Shown here: positions 8,445 through 17,419 of the stretch, one piece after another | Position numbering within the stretch: the stretch's first letter is position 1 | How the letters are laid out: each line of letters opens with the position of its first letter | NCBI GenBank assembly: GCA_022539475.1 | Contig: VCMS01000036.1 | Location: 186,001 to 250,000, forward strand | Direction: 5' to 3' | DNA length: 64,000 bases | From: Gracilaria domingensis | Taxonomy: Eukaryota > Rhodophyta > Florideophyceae > Gracilariales > Gracilariaceae | Translations under genes and position numbers: made by a program | Notes under the pieces: generated by a model | Database searches by the model: none | What the model was told of the DNA's origin: nothing | What the model saw: the letters and a program-made list of their open reading frames with translations, nothing else

Positions 8445-9761
8445 TCAAGTTGAAGTCCACAGAACTTGCCGTGGCTGTGTATCACTTGCTTGTGAAACTG
8501 CAACAAGTTCCCATACTTCCTTCAGTTGTTCATATCTCCTGAACAGCATCTCATCTGAATCCTGAAAATTCTTCAAGTGATCCGGTGTACTTCGATCTGG
8601 CTTCAAATTGTCTTCGCGCAAAGAACAAGACTTCTGCGACGAAACATCTTGAGTCTTTTTCACTGATGCAGAAGTATTGTTCATTTGAACTAGTTTCCTT
8701 GGTTGCGATATCGACACTGCGCGCTGTTCCGCGTTCTTAGGTGCTTCAACCTGGTCCGTGAACCAAGAACGTCCCGTCGGTATTCCGATATCTTCAGCAG
8801 CAGAAGTAAACGGCTTTTCCATTTGTTCCTGATTCTGAAGCGTATGCTCCGTATTCTGTTGTGGCGTTTCCGTACGAGCGGCGAACATTCTATTCCGTTC
8901 TGGACGCGGGGGAGACGGGGTCTTAAGATCATGCTCATGTCGCGGTACACCCTGTTGGTTATGAAGCTCGGGTGACGTTGGCCCAATTTCAGAAGAATGA
9001 CCAGATAACGGTGTCGTGTGAGATTTGCGCATTGCATCTTTCGACGTTCGCATTGGCGGCGGCAGTGGCACGTTGGCTACATTGCTCTGCGCCGAAGCTG
9101 GAAATGGTGGGGGTGGGACCCTGCTTGAAACTGAGGTTGAGTTTTGTGTAACGGGATGAACGGGGACTGGAATTACGGAAACACCACAATATTCCTTCAC
9201 TGCCGAGGCTATCTCAGTATTTGCGTCCTCACGAGATGGCAACATGGTGGAGAGCGAGTCACGAACGGTTGGATTGACATGCAGGAATAAATCAACACTG
9301 CCTTGCTGAATTTGCTCAATATGGTAGGATCCGAACTGTTCACGAAGAAACTCGACCATGTCCGTAAGGTATGACATTTGCAAGCGGCTAGCAGCGTAGA
9401 TGATGGTTATGATGTCGGAACGAGCAGGGTCCGGGATTGTCGCAATAGAACTATAACCAGCCAGCGGCTCTGGTCTTTGATGAAGTGCGTTCGTAATCGG
9501 GGCTAATGCGCCAAGATCGGAAATGATGCGTTTGTTCTCAAAAGAGAACTCCGCGTGACTTCTTGCTCGCGCCTCATCGTTGTCTATGAAGTATGTGTCA
9601 GCTTCCCTTCTTTCGTTGTTGATCACTTCAACGTACAAGTTGCAGTGGTGTTCAATACCAAGTGCGCAAGCTCGAAGATGAGAACGCCAGCGTTTGTCCT
9701 CCCATTCCGGAAGAGGCTCGTTGGTAACCTGGCGTGACTTTCTGCGGCGGAAAACCCCCAT
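8445..9761 (-). CDS. IST1: IST1-domain protein (ESCRT-III associated)
   Basis: The ATG at 9761 gives 438 residues. Residues about 20-190 match the IST1/Vps4-regulator helical core: a basic start (GVFRRRKSRQ), a helix like CNLYVEVINNERREADTYF, the segment SDIITIIYAASRLQMSYLTDMVEFLREQFG, which corresponds to the family's SLIFAAPR...ELVEIRRQF region, and VNPTVRDSLSTMLPS. This domain folds like ESCRT-III subunits and recruits Vps4 to endosomes and midbodies. The C-terminal 240 residues are disordered, Pro/Ser/Gln-rich, with PPPPFPA motifs. I see no clear MIM motif at the very end. The gene is intact despite the damaged neighbours. Sequence identity to animal or yeast IST1 looks low, so this may be one of several IST1-like paralogues, as in plants. 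Confidence 0.65.
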   Translation of the reverse strand: MGVFRRRKSRQVTNEPLPEWEDKRWRSHLRACALGIEHHCNLYVEVINNERREADTYFIDNDEARARSHAEFSFENKRIISDLGALAPITNALHQRPEPLAGYSSIATIPDPARSDIITIIYAASRLQMSYLTDMVEFLREQFGSYHIEQIQQGSVDLFLHVNPTVRDSLSTMLPSREDANTEIASAVKEYCGVSVIPVPVHPVTQNSTSVSSRVPPPPFPASAQSNVANVPLPPPMRTSKDAMRKSHTTPLSGHSSEIGPTSPELHNQQGVPRHEHDLKTPSPPRPERNRMFAARTETPQQNTEHTLQNQEQMEKPFTSAAEDIGIPTGRSWFTDQVEAPKNAEQRAVSISQPRKLVQMNNTSASVKKTQDVSSQKSCSLREDNLKPDRSTPDHLKNFQDSDEMLFRRYEQLKEVWELVAVSQASDTQPRQVLWTST

Positions 9762-9968
9762 GTTGACAAACAAGCAGAATGAAAATCGCTATACCGACGG
9801 GAAGACTCCGGAACGCTGCAACGTTTTCCGACAAGGTAGTCACCACAAATCCGCAGAGCAGAAGTAGCTTGCTCCTATTGGATGCTGAAGGCGATATTTG
9901 TTTTACTTCTCTGTTTACAGACGTAGGTCTCGCGGCTCTTGAGACCAGAGTTGTACTCATGACCTCTG

Positions 9969-11263
9969 CTAATTGAACATTGGTCGCTTAAACCGATACT
10001 TCTCGGTTATCATACATAACCGTATACGCGTAAGCGAGTAATTATCATCGAAACCAATAGAACAAGTTATTGTTGAACTAAGGAGAGTACCTTCATCTGA
10101 TTCAAACCCCGCAAACTCGTTCGGCGGATCGAATGAGTAATCAAAACCATTCTCCCACCACGCCAGCCCGATATGAAGCCATTGAAGAGCTTCATGTTCG
10201 AATTCTACACCAGCTGAAGCATTCATTTGCGCAGCATCACCAGAGTTAATGCACAAGTTTTCCAGCCTCATTGCTGTATTAACAATGATGAAAGACGTCT
10301 GCAGTTCAAACTTCAGTGGTCTCCACAGTATTCCCCAGCCGTTTTTCAAGCGTCCAAACGCTTGCTCAACATGCACCCGATGCGATGACAGACAGAAATT
10401 AAAACCATCTTGATAACGATGAGCCATACTCCTTGGTATTGGCGTCACAATGAACATTGTGCATCTATAGGCCTCATCACCGGCAATCCAAAAACCTGCT
10501 GGTAAATCTTCTTCTTGAAGAAAACTACCAATATTAGAGTGAGCGAACGCAACAGCATCAACGGCAGAATCAACACAGACAGCCGAAGAAGCAATAAACG
10601 GTACTTAGCATCCACCAGAGCCTGCACAGGCACCTCGAAACCACCTTTACTCGTGAAGAACTGTTGGTTGCTAAGCTCTTTCGAAGGCTTTTGCAAGAAA
10701 ATTAAAGTGCCATCCAAGGCACCAACAAAGCCAGGAAGTAAGTTCAAGTTTCGTCGCGAGATGGCAAAATCTATTGCTCTTCGTTTGTAGGCCGCTATAT
10801 CTTCTTTTGGAGGCAGACCTTCAAACGTTAGGTACGAGTCGCAAATAGTCAAAACTTCGCGAAAGATTGAATAAAATGTTGACCTTCCGATTCCATATGT
10901 TAGCATAAGATCCCAGTAGCTCGCGCCAGCCATGAATCTGAGAAAAATTTCTAGTTTTGTTGCGGCCTCAATTGCCAAACTACTGAGGTGCGCTTATATT
11001 TCGGATTCATACTCCTCTTCATTATATTATGAGAGAAACGGACGCAATTGCGCCAAAAGCAGGAAAAATGTATGGCGAGAAAGACGGTAGCAAGACCGAA
11101 ACTCCGAATCGCCTAGTCTCTGATTAACCTGTGCAAAGCACCGCTTTTTGCGTTTCACTCGTGTGGGAGGGGTTTTGGTTGTTGCCATGAGAGCCGTGAG
11201 TGCTCCACATATTGCGAGCACGCGATTGGTGAGTTTGCGAGTTCGTTTGTGAATCCTTGTCAT
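9969..11263 (-). mobile_element. Harbinger/PIF transposase (DDE_Tnp_4), decayed
   Basis: Three minus-strand pieces line up with a HARBI1-like transposase. The N-terminal piece (11027-11263) carries LGDSEFRSCYRLSRHTFFLL. Two in-frame TAA codons follow, near 11027 and 10985. The middle piece carries ASYWDLMLTYGIGRSTFYSI and LPGFVGALDGT, whose Asp is the first catalytic residue. A frameshift near 10605 follows; the continuation has the second Asp region (DSAVDAVAFAHS) and AGDEAY. The last piece has HRVHVEQAFGRLKNGWG, with the catalytic Glu. So all three catalytic positions survive but expression is broken three times. No partner Myb-like ORF was found nearby and I could not fix the terminal inverted repeats. 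Confidence 0.8.
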
Positions 11264-11394
11264 AGCGTAGCCTTCTAGGCTACTACATGTTTACGAGCAA
11301 TGCTGTGCGCCGACGGTTCGTATCTACCACAAGCGATTACCGTCGCATACGGATTGACGTATAACGTCAAGATCTCAATTCGACCGCATTTGTT

Positions 11395-11440
11395 TTCTGT
11401 GCGTGACGCCTACGATCTCGCTGTCTCGGCGAGATCTGAG
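11395..11440. repeat. Short palindromes in spacer
   Basis: GATCTCGC, a 7-nt loop and GCGAGATC form a perfect 8-bp hairpin, immediately followed by a second overlapping GAGATCTGAGATC motif. It sits in the spacer 11264-11585, which holds no gene. Confidence 0.6.
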
Positions 11441-11499
11441 ATCTTTTGGCTCAGCCGTTACGCGTGTGCAGCGTAAAGCTTGAGCCGTAGTGCCTGGAT

Positions 11500-11561
11500 C
11501 ACTAGATTCTAGTAAATAGCGAAAGCTTTGCACTAGATTCTAGTGAATAGCGAAAGCTTTG
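11500..11561. repeat. 31-bp tandem duplication
   Basis: Two adjacent 31-nt copies (11500-11530, 11531-11561) differ at one base. Each contains the 13-nt palindrome ACTAGATTCTAGT. They lie just downstream of the 3' end of the membrane protein gene. Confidence 0.9.
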
Positions 11562-11585
11562 CAAGTTTTCGCTAAGTTTGCTAGC

Positions 11586-12173
11586 CTATTGTAAATCCCC
11601 GTAAATTTCTCGAACCACGCGTAGACTGCCCTTAATCGAGGCCGGCGATGAAAGATTCGCCGGGTCGGTCACACTTTCCATTGTGATATTTTCATGAACC
11701 GTGAACGCGCCATTGAAGAGGATAAGATGTTCATTTTCTATACGCGAGCAGCCTTGTACGACTGCCAAGTCTCCGTCCCATGATGATTGCAACGTTTCGT
11801 CGGGTTTGACAAGGATCAAGCTGTCATTAACATTCGACTTGAGCTGCCACGAAACGGTGGGGTCATTTGGTGGATCATGGCTGTTCACGGTTGTTTCGAT
11901 CAGGAGAGCCTCAGACGCTGTCAATAACGCTATGAGTGCGATTGCTGCAAATCTGACAATCCAAGAGCTCTTGGCAGACAATAGAACACCGGGAAGGGTC
12001 TTCGTTATGGCACTGAAATGAAGTCGGGTAGATTTACCTTTCCTTATATTTTCTCGCGTAATCTTCTTGTTGAATGCTGGGACGAAAAAATTTTCTAGGA
12101 TTGTGGTAATGACATCCACAGCAAGTGTAATTATGACGGAAACGAGGGCCACCCTTATGGGTAGAACGATCAT
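11586..12173 (-). CDS. Hypothetical two-pass membrane protein
   Basis: The first ATG (about 12173) gives 195 residues; a slightly longer frame starts at a GTG. No family recognised. Residues about 5-30 (VALVSVIITLAVDVITTILE) and about 75-95 (RFAAIALIALLTASEALLIE) are hydrophobic enough to span a membrane. The roughly 35 residues between them are basic (KKITRENIRKGKSTR) and would by the positive-inside rule face the cytosol. The C-terminal 100 residues are polar with two N-x-S/T sites (NDS, NIT) and would be luminal or external. The intact frame and sensible topology favour a real gene, but there is no independent support. Confidence 0.4.
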   Translation of the reverse strand: MIVLPIRVALVSVIITLAVDVITTILENFFVPAFNKKITRENIRKGKSTRLHFSAITKTLPGVLLSAKSSWIVRFAAIALIALLTASEALLIETTVNSHDPPNDPTVSWQLKSNVNDSLILVKPDETLQSSWDGDLAVVQGCSRIENEHLILFNGAFTVHENITMESVTDPANLSSPASIKGSLRVVREIYGDLQ

Positions 12174-12716
12174 TTTGAATTGCCTGTCTGTGAGTGGCAC
12201 TATAGGAGCAGAGAGGCAGCATGTACGGAGTGGAGACTATAAAAAGCTTCATGACAGAATTACGTTAGTTGAGCGAAACAGATTAACGACGAACGTTGTA
12301 TCATATTGCACTTGCAACTCTGTCATATTGGCCGCACAGGTGTATCGCGGAGAAGGGGTTCTGGAATTCGACTGTTGAGGATTGCACCTCGCGCAATCAA
12401 TCCTACAATTTGCGCTTTTGCTGAGATCGGGATTGCAATCTGATTTTGTTATACAATCAGTATTGCAATAGCTGTATTACGTAGGACTTGCGATTGCTCT
12501 TGCTTATTTAAATGCAATGGTGACGGGGAGGTTTCTTTGCAATCCCGAAAGCAACCGTACACAAGCATGTACGGGCCCAACGGTGTTTGTTGCATTTCAG
12601 GCTCGGCGAAAGCAAGCTCGAAAAGGACTGACTGTTGGTAGAAACCCTTTTCGGTCAGGCCACCGTCGGGGACGGTACCGACGCTGAGTATCGTTACCCC
12701 TTTTGTGCATGAATGA
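12174..12716. other. Spacer and probable LINE 5' leader
   Basis: The left part is the promoter side of the membrane protein gene and includes AT-rich GATTGCAAT-type words repeated around 12400-12480. From about 12500 the sequence is GC-richer and probably belongs to the 5' untranslated region of the retrotransposon. The 5' end of the element could not be fixed. Confidence 0.35.
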
Positions 12717-13037
12717 ATGAGGCCGTTATTTGTAGAAGAAACGGATCGGCGCTGCCATTACGGCGCCGCGTTGGCCCCTTGTGGAAGGGCAAGGCGTCGG
12801 CGGTTGACAGCTACAGCTGTGAGCTGCAGAACCGTCCTTTTGAGACGTAGCATCAAAGAGTGGTATTCAGTGATGGGATTGGAGCCTCGAATGCCGCTGG
12901 TGTACTCCGCTGCTCTACGACAGAAGTCTTTTGTCGATGTGCCGGCACCCCTATGTACGTCAAAGCCGATCGGTATGAAGTCGACGTTGTCTGTCGTGCA
13001 GAGTGCATCATGGACTCAAGCGATCCGACTTCACGTG

Positions 13038-13110
13038 GTGAGTCTGTCTTCCTTTAGGAAGCAAAACGGATCTGCGGTCGGGTCTCCAACGGAGGCCAGC
13101 ATCTTTTCAG
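13038..13110 (+). repeat. 73-nt structured element, copy 1
   Basis: Begins GTGAGTCTGTCTTCC and ends CTTTTCAG. It contains the hairpin CTTCC-TTTA-GGAAG and a second hairpin GGTCTCC-AAC-GGAGGCC. It lies 10 nt before the endonuclease-RT start codon. An ungapped copy with 63 of 73 identical bases is at 46025-46097. Confidence 0.85.
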
Positions 13111-13120
13111 GCTAACGAAG

Positions 13121-15712
13121 ATGAAAAATTCGAAAAACAACAGCGGAAGGAGAATTCTGCGCGTTCTTCAACTCAACTGCCGCGGCCTTCTCGCGGCGGG
13201 GAAGCGCGCAGAAATTGCGCGATTAGCACACAAGAGCAGAGCAGACGTCCTCTGTTTGCAAGAAACCCACTTACGAAACGGAGATCGGAGTCCAAAGATT
13301 CAGGGCTACGCAGTCGTTGGACGGTGTGATAGAAAGGAAGGATATGGAAATGGCGGACGTGGAGGTGGTGTCGCGACGTACCAGAGAACAGACATGAGTT
13401 TGGACCTTCTCACAGAGAACTCCCTCAGCGATGGCATAGAGAGAGTAACCGTTTTGGTACGCTCGCCGAAAGGTTTGCTATCCATCGCTAACGTGTATGT
13501 TCCTCCACAGCATAAGCACGCGCACTGGTATGAATCGCTCGATAAGAAAGATATGATAGTAGCAGACTGCAACGCGTGTGGGTCATGGTATCCTAGTAGA
13601 GTCGATGCGGCAGGGATTCGGTTCGAGGACTTCGTCGAGAACACTGGAAGAGTGGTATTGAATGTTGATGAAGTTCCTACTCACACAGACCCTTCAAGAG
13701 GAGGACAAAGTGCGATTGACGTTACTGTGATTCCAGAGAAGTGGCTTCCTTTGAGTACATGGGAAGCTTACCCTGAACCCTTTTCTGACCACCACCCTTG
13801 CCTAATTATCCTGGATATTGGAACTAAGGCATATGTTCAACGGAAACGGAAACGATGGAGCCTGGCTAATGCCAACTGGGAAAAACTCTCACAAGTAGTA
13901 GAAGATAAATTATGTATGATAGATGATAGTATTGTTAAGTCGATCGACGGACTCTATGGTTTGTTACACTCAGCTATTATGGAAGCAGCGAAGGCGGCAG
14001 TACCGTATGGAAGAAGAAAGCGTGAAAATCCATGGTGGTGTCCAGAAGCGTCCGAGGTGGTTCAGTACCGAACAGAAATGTGGAAGCATTACAGCCGCAA
14101 CCCAACTGAGTCCAATAGAATGGCGCTTCAACAGGCTAAAGAGCATGCGAAAGCCATTATCAACAAGATGAAGAAGGAAACGTGGAAAGGAATGGTTGGC
14201 AAATTGAGACCAGATACCGAGAACGCAAAACTTTGGGAGATCACCAAGTCAATTGAACGAGGTAGCAAGGACTTGGCTTCTCTGTGCCCTCCGGATGGCG
14301 AAACATGGTTCGATAAGAAGAGAGCACACTGGTTCCTACGAACGGAGATAAACCAGGTACGGGATCACACGAAGGAAACCGTCATGAGAAATTTACATAG
14401 GAAAGCATTGGGAAGATATCGAAGGGAATCACAGCTTTCACATGGCGTAGAGAAGGAGGTTTTTCAAATGCACGACTTGGAGCTCTCTCTTGCAGGTATG
14501 AACTGCATGAAAGCAGCAGGGCCAGATGAGGTTCAAATCGCGTTCTTACAGCATCTCCCGGATCTCGGTAAGAAATGGCTGCTGAACTTAATTAACAGAA
14601 GTTACTGTGCTGGAGAAACGCCAGCTCGATGGCGTCTTGCCCGGCTCATCCCAATACCGAAACCGGGGGTGAGAGGCAAATTTCGTCCAATATCTCTAAT
14701 TTCTGTAGTAGCTAGATTGGCAGAAAGAATGGTCAACCGTGCATTCATGGCCTGGCTGGAACCCCAGCTTCCATCTTGTCAAGCTGGATTTCGTATGAAC
14801 CGTACAACCGAAGAACATGTAGCGGCCTTGACAACGCAGATTTCGGATGGATGGCAAGTGCGCAGGGATACGCTAGCCGCCTTTTTTGATTTCTCAAAGG
14901 CGTATGACTGCGTTCAGCATCATAGATTGATGGTGAAGCTGTCAGATATGGGATGTACAACCCAATTGTGGAGATGGATACGTTCTTTTGTTATGGATCG
15001 AAGATGGACATGCAGATGGAATACTGCTGATACAGGCCCACATGTAGTTCCACAAGGGTTACCGCAGGGAGGAACGCTATCACCAGGGCTATGGATTGCC
15101 TACATTTCTGACCTGCCGCAAGAGGTAATCAGTGCAGACAGGAGGATAGATCTGAGTCTTTTCGCGGATGACGTTGCAATGTGGGCCACTCAGAGCAAGT
15201 TGGAAATCTGCAAGGGATACCTTCAGGCCGCGATAGAACGTCTGGAACAGTATTGTCAAGAAAATAATATTGTTCTGAACCCGAGAAAGACCAAAGTAGT
15301 ACCGTTCACATATTCTAGATGGAAGAAAGAGAGGCATAAGTATGCGTTGAAAGCAGCCGGAATTTGGATTGAACCTGGGGAAAGTGCAAGGTTTCTAGGA
15401 GTCCAATTGGATTGTAGACTCAACTTCCATCTTCATTTGAACAAAATTACTGCGAAGTACAGAGCTCGTTGCAGAGTTATGCGTCACCTCACCGCAACGA
15501 GCTGGGGGGCAGCATGGGAAACACTCAACACGCTGAGAGTAGCTCTGGTGGAACCATTAGCGCGATATGCGGCCGGAGTCGTCATACCAAACGCCTTGTC
15601 CTGTGCTGTTGAAGATTTGGAACGAGCAAGAAACGAAGCATCTAGAATTCAGACCGGATGTGCGAGGTCCTCTTCGGTTGTCGGTCTCAGAAAAACTGGT
15701 ATTCCAGCCTAG
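13121..15712 (+). CDS. LINE endonuclease-reverse transcriptase ORF
   Basis: 863 residues from the ATG at 13121. Residues about 10-240 are an APE-type endonuclease: LQLNCRGL (N), VLCLQETHL (catalytic E), DCNACG, and FSDHHPCLI, whose SDHH carries the final His. The reverse transcriptase follows from about residue 450: AAGPDEVQ, PARWRLARLIPIPKPG, FRPISLISVVARLAERM, FFDFSKAYDCVQH (first Asp), VPQGLPQGGTLSPGLW and LSLFADDVAMWA, the catalytic FADD. The ORF ends within the thumb region, but homology continues at once in another frame (15567-17147), so a single frameshift near 15700 separates RT from RNase H. No other break is visible, so the copy is young or the shift is a consensus error. It copies element RNA by target-primed reverse transcription. 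Confidence 0.88.
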   Translation: MKNSKNNSGRRILRVLQLNCRGLLAAGKRAEIARLAHKSRADVLCLQETHLRNGDRSPKIQGYAVVGRCDRKEGYGNGGRGGGVATYQRTDMSLDLLTENSLSDGIERVTVLVRSPKGLLSIANVYVPPQHKHAHWYESLDKKDMIVADCNACGSWYPSRVDAAGIRFEDFVENTGRVVLNVDEVPTHTDPSRGGQSAIDVTVIPEKWLPLSTWEAYPEPFSDHHPCLIILDIGTKAYVQRKRKRWSLANANWEKLSQVVEDKLCMIDDSIVKSIDGLYGLLHSAIMEAAKAAVPYGRRKRENPWWCPEASEVVQYRTEMWKHYSRNPTESNRMALQQAKEHAKAIINKMKKETWKGMVGKLRPDTENAKLWEITKSIERGSKDLASLCPPDGETWFDKKRAHWFLRTEINQVRDHTKETVMRNLHRKALGRYRRESQLSHGVEKEVFQMHDLELSLAGMNCMKAAGPDEVQIAFLQHLPDLGKKWLLNLINRSYCAGETPARWRLARLIPIPKPGVRGKFRPISLISVVARLAERMVNRAFMAWLEPQLPSCQAGFRMNRTTEEHVAALTTQISDGWQVRRDTLAAFFDFSKAYDCVQHHRLMVKLSDMGCTTQLWRWIRSFVMDRRWTCRWNTADTGPHVVPQGLPQGGTLSPGLWIAYISDLPQEVISADRRIDLSLFADDVAMWATQSKLEICKGYLQAAIERLEQYCQENNIVLNPRKTKVVPFTYSRWKKERHKYALKAAGIWIEPGESARFLGVQLDCRLNFHLHLNKITAKYRARCRVMRHLTATSWGAAWETLNTLRVALVEPLARYAAGVVIPNALSCAVEDLERARNEASRIQTGCARSSSVVGLRKTGIPA

Positions 15713-17147
15713 TTTGTACCGAGTTGCCGTCTTTCAGGCCGCACAAATTTATGAGAAGGCAATGAGAGTCCCTAAGCAATCGCCGACGCCACTGGTCAAG
15801 GCATTACAGAACGAAGTAGTTGAGGGAATAAGGTTGTCAAGGTCAACAATCCGAAAGGCGGCCGAGTCTCGTTTGGCAGAGGCTGGCTTATTACAGTTGC
15901 CACGAGCCCCGTTGCCTCAGGAGCCAGGTTTATATCATGCAGGCATGGTATATTTTCATATGAGCGCCTGTACAAAAGAAGATCCTATAGAGATTCAGAG
16001 AGAACAGGCACTGAAAGCTATAGAAAACTTGCCAAATGCAAACTGCGAGATATGGACCGATGGCTCCGTCGGAACTCCTGATTGGATCAATTCTTATCGT
16101 CCGAATAGAGCGTCTGTCGAATGGGATGAGAAGTACTACACTGGTACTGTTTACTACTCGGATGCCTTTAACGAATATGAAGAGTTTGTGGAACTGTTCG
16201 CAGAAACTCACGGGCATTGTCCACATATTGTGATGAAATACGACGATGGATTTTTCATGGCATACGAGGTTGATGAGAAAACACGACAGATTAGGGATAC
16301 GGATGGTAGTGTTCTAAGTTGGAGACCTCTTCAAATCAGCAATGTTGGAGCTAGTGCTTGCGCGATATGGTGGAACGAACACAGAGATCCTGAGATTATT
16401 ACTGTCCCAGCTGGAGTCGGAGTATGTTCTTTTGTTGCCGAAGCAACAGCTGTACGATATGCCTTCCAAAACTTATGGGAGAGAATAGCACTTGGTTGGA
16501 GAGGAAGGGTACGTTTGTTGTTGGATTCACAGACTTTGCTATTGGCACTGCAGTCAGCTGTAAGAAGGCAGTCATTCCTTGTGCAACAAATTTCGAAGCT
16601 TCTGGTTCAGATTGAAAACACATGCCCAGTTGACATGTTATGGGTACCAAGTCATTGTGGACTGGAAAGAAATGAATTGGTCGACAAAGTAGCTGGAAAT
16701 GGATTGAACCTACCAATGGAGTTACAAGTTAGAGTTCCTATCCATTATTCTGATGTGTCAAGACGACTGAAGGAGCGTGAAGAAAAGCACTCTTTATTGA
16801 AAATGGCACCGCCTGGATTAGCAAGTTCTGTTTCATTGCGTGAAGCAGAAACAACTTTAGCACAGTTATTTGTGGGACATTCGTTGTTACTGCACCCCCT
16901 AGGCACCCATTTACAAGGAAAGAGGCTGGTTTGTTCTTGTAGGCCGGGTGTGCTGAATACTGTTGAGCACTATATGCTGCGTTGCCCAATGAGAACGTTA
17001 TCGAGACGCCTCTGTCTGCCTGCTCTGCGAGAACGTCTGGGCTTAGCTGTTGAAGATATCATTAGAAAATGGCCTGAAAGGGTACTGGCCTTCTTAGTGA
17101 GAGAGCGTTACTTTCATCAGAAACGCTCTATACTATGCCGTAATTAG
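15567..17147 (+). CDS. LINE RNase H region, frame-shifted from RT
   Basis: The frame joins the RT thumb at about 15700 (QPSLYRVAVFQAAQIYEKA). An RNase H domain follows: CEIWTDGSVG (first Asp), VAEATAVRYAFQNL (Glu), RVRLLLDSQTLLLAL (Asp) and DMLWVPSHCGLERNELVDKVAG (His and last Asp). An unusual insertion of about 85 residues sits between the first Asp strand and GASACAIWW; it contains a second RDTDGSVLSW motif. The C-terminus has a Cys/His cluster (LVCSCRPG...TVEHYMLRCP), the usual zinc-knuckle-like end of such elements. The part upstream of about 15700 in this frame is only overlap and not meaningful. Confidence 0.8.
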   Translation: MRPESSYQTPCPVLLKIWNEQETKHLEFRPDVRGPLRLSVSEKLVFQPSLYRVAVFQAAQIYEKAMRVPKQSPTPLVKALQNEVVEGIRLSRSTIRKAAESRLAEAGLLQLPRAPLPQEPGLYHAGMVYFHMSACTKEDPIEIQREQALKAIENLPNANCEIWTDGSVGTPDWINSYRPNRASVEWDEKYYTGTVYYSDAFNEYEEFVELFAETHGHCPHIVMKYDDGFFMAYEVDEKTRQIRDTDGSVLSWRPLQISNVGASACAIWWNEHRDPEIITVPAGVGVCSFVAEATAVRYAFQNLWERIALGWRGRVRLLLDSQTLLLALQSAVRRQSFLVQQISKLLVQIENTCPVDMLWVPSHCGLERNELVDKVAGNGLNLPMELQVRVPIHYSDVSRRLKEREEKHSLLKMAPPGLASSVSLREAETTLAQLFVGHSLLLHPLGTHLQGKRLVCSCRPGVLNTVEHYMLRCPMRTLSRRLCLPALRERLGLAVEDIIRKWPERVLAFLVRERYFHQKRSILCRN

Positions 17148-17419
17148 GCTAGGATACCTATAAAAGAGAGAGAGAGAGAGTGCATCATGTACGACGGCAC
17201 AGGATGATGGTGAGGAAAAGTTCCGCATCAGAGGCACAGAGGTAAAAATAGCTGTTCATATTTTATTTGCTAAATCTGTATTGAATAAAAGGCGAAGAGT
17301 CCCTGCTTTGCGGGTTTAAAAATTGTTATGGATGCCGTTGTGTTGATCTTCCTGATTTACCGAGCTGTAACAATCGAACGTTGCGCCACAGCCTGACTTG
17401 GGCTTGGAGAGCGTAAGGG

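Larger units (their letters stand above)
12717..17340 (+). mobile_element. Non-LTR retrotransposon (APE endonuclease, RT, RNase H)
   Basis: One element with a leader, a possible short Cys-rich first ORF (12860-13057; motif FCRCAG...VVCRAEC), a large endonuclease-RT ORF and an RNase H ORF, then a 3' untranslated region with (GA)n around 17165-17180. The order APE-RT-RNH is typical of the I superclade of LINEs. The right border is set only roughly. A second copy of the last ~0.9 kb follows directly, and a diverged relative of the 3' end occurs at 37.05-37.30 kb. Confidence 0.85.

Noticed and set aside
9779-9976. 65-codon plus-strand frame beginning MKIAIPTGRLR, like the start of HisG
   Set aside because: Only the first ten residues resemble ATP phosphoribosyltransferase; the rest does not, and it lies in the promoter of the IST1 gene.
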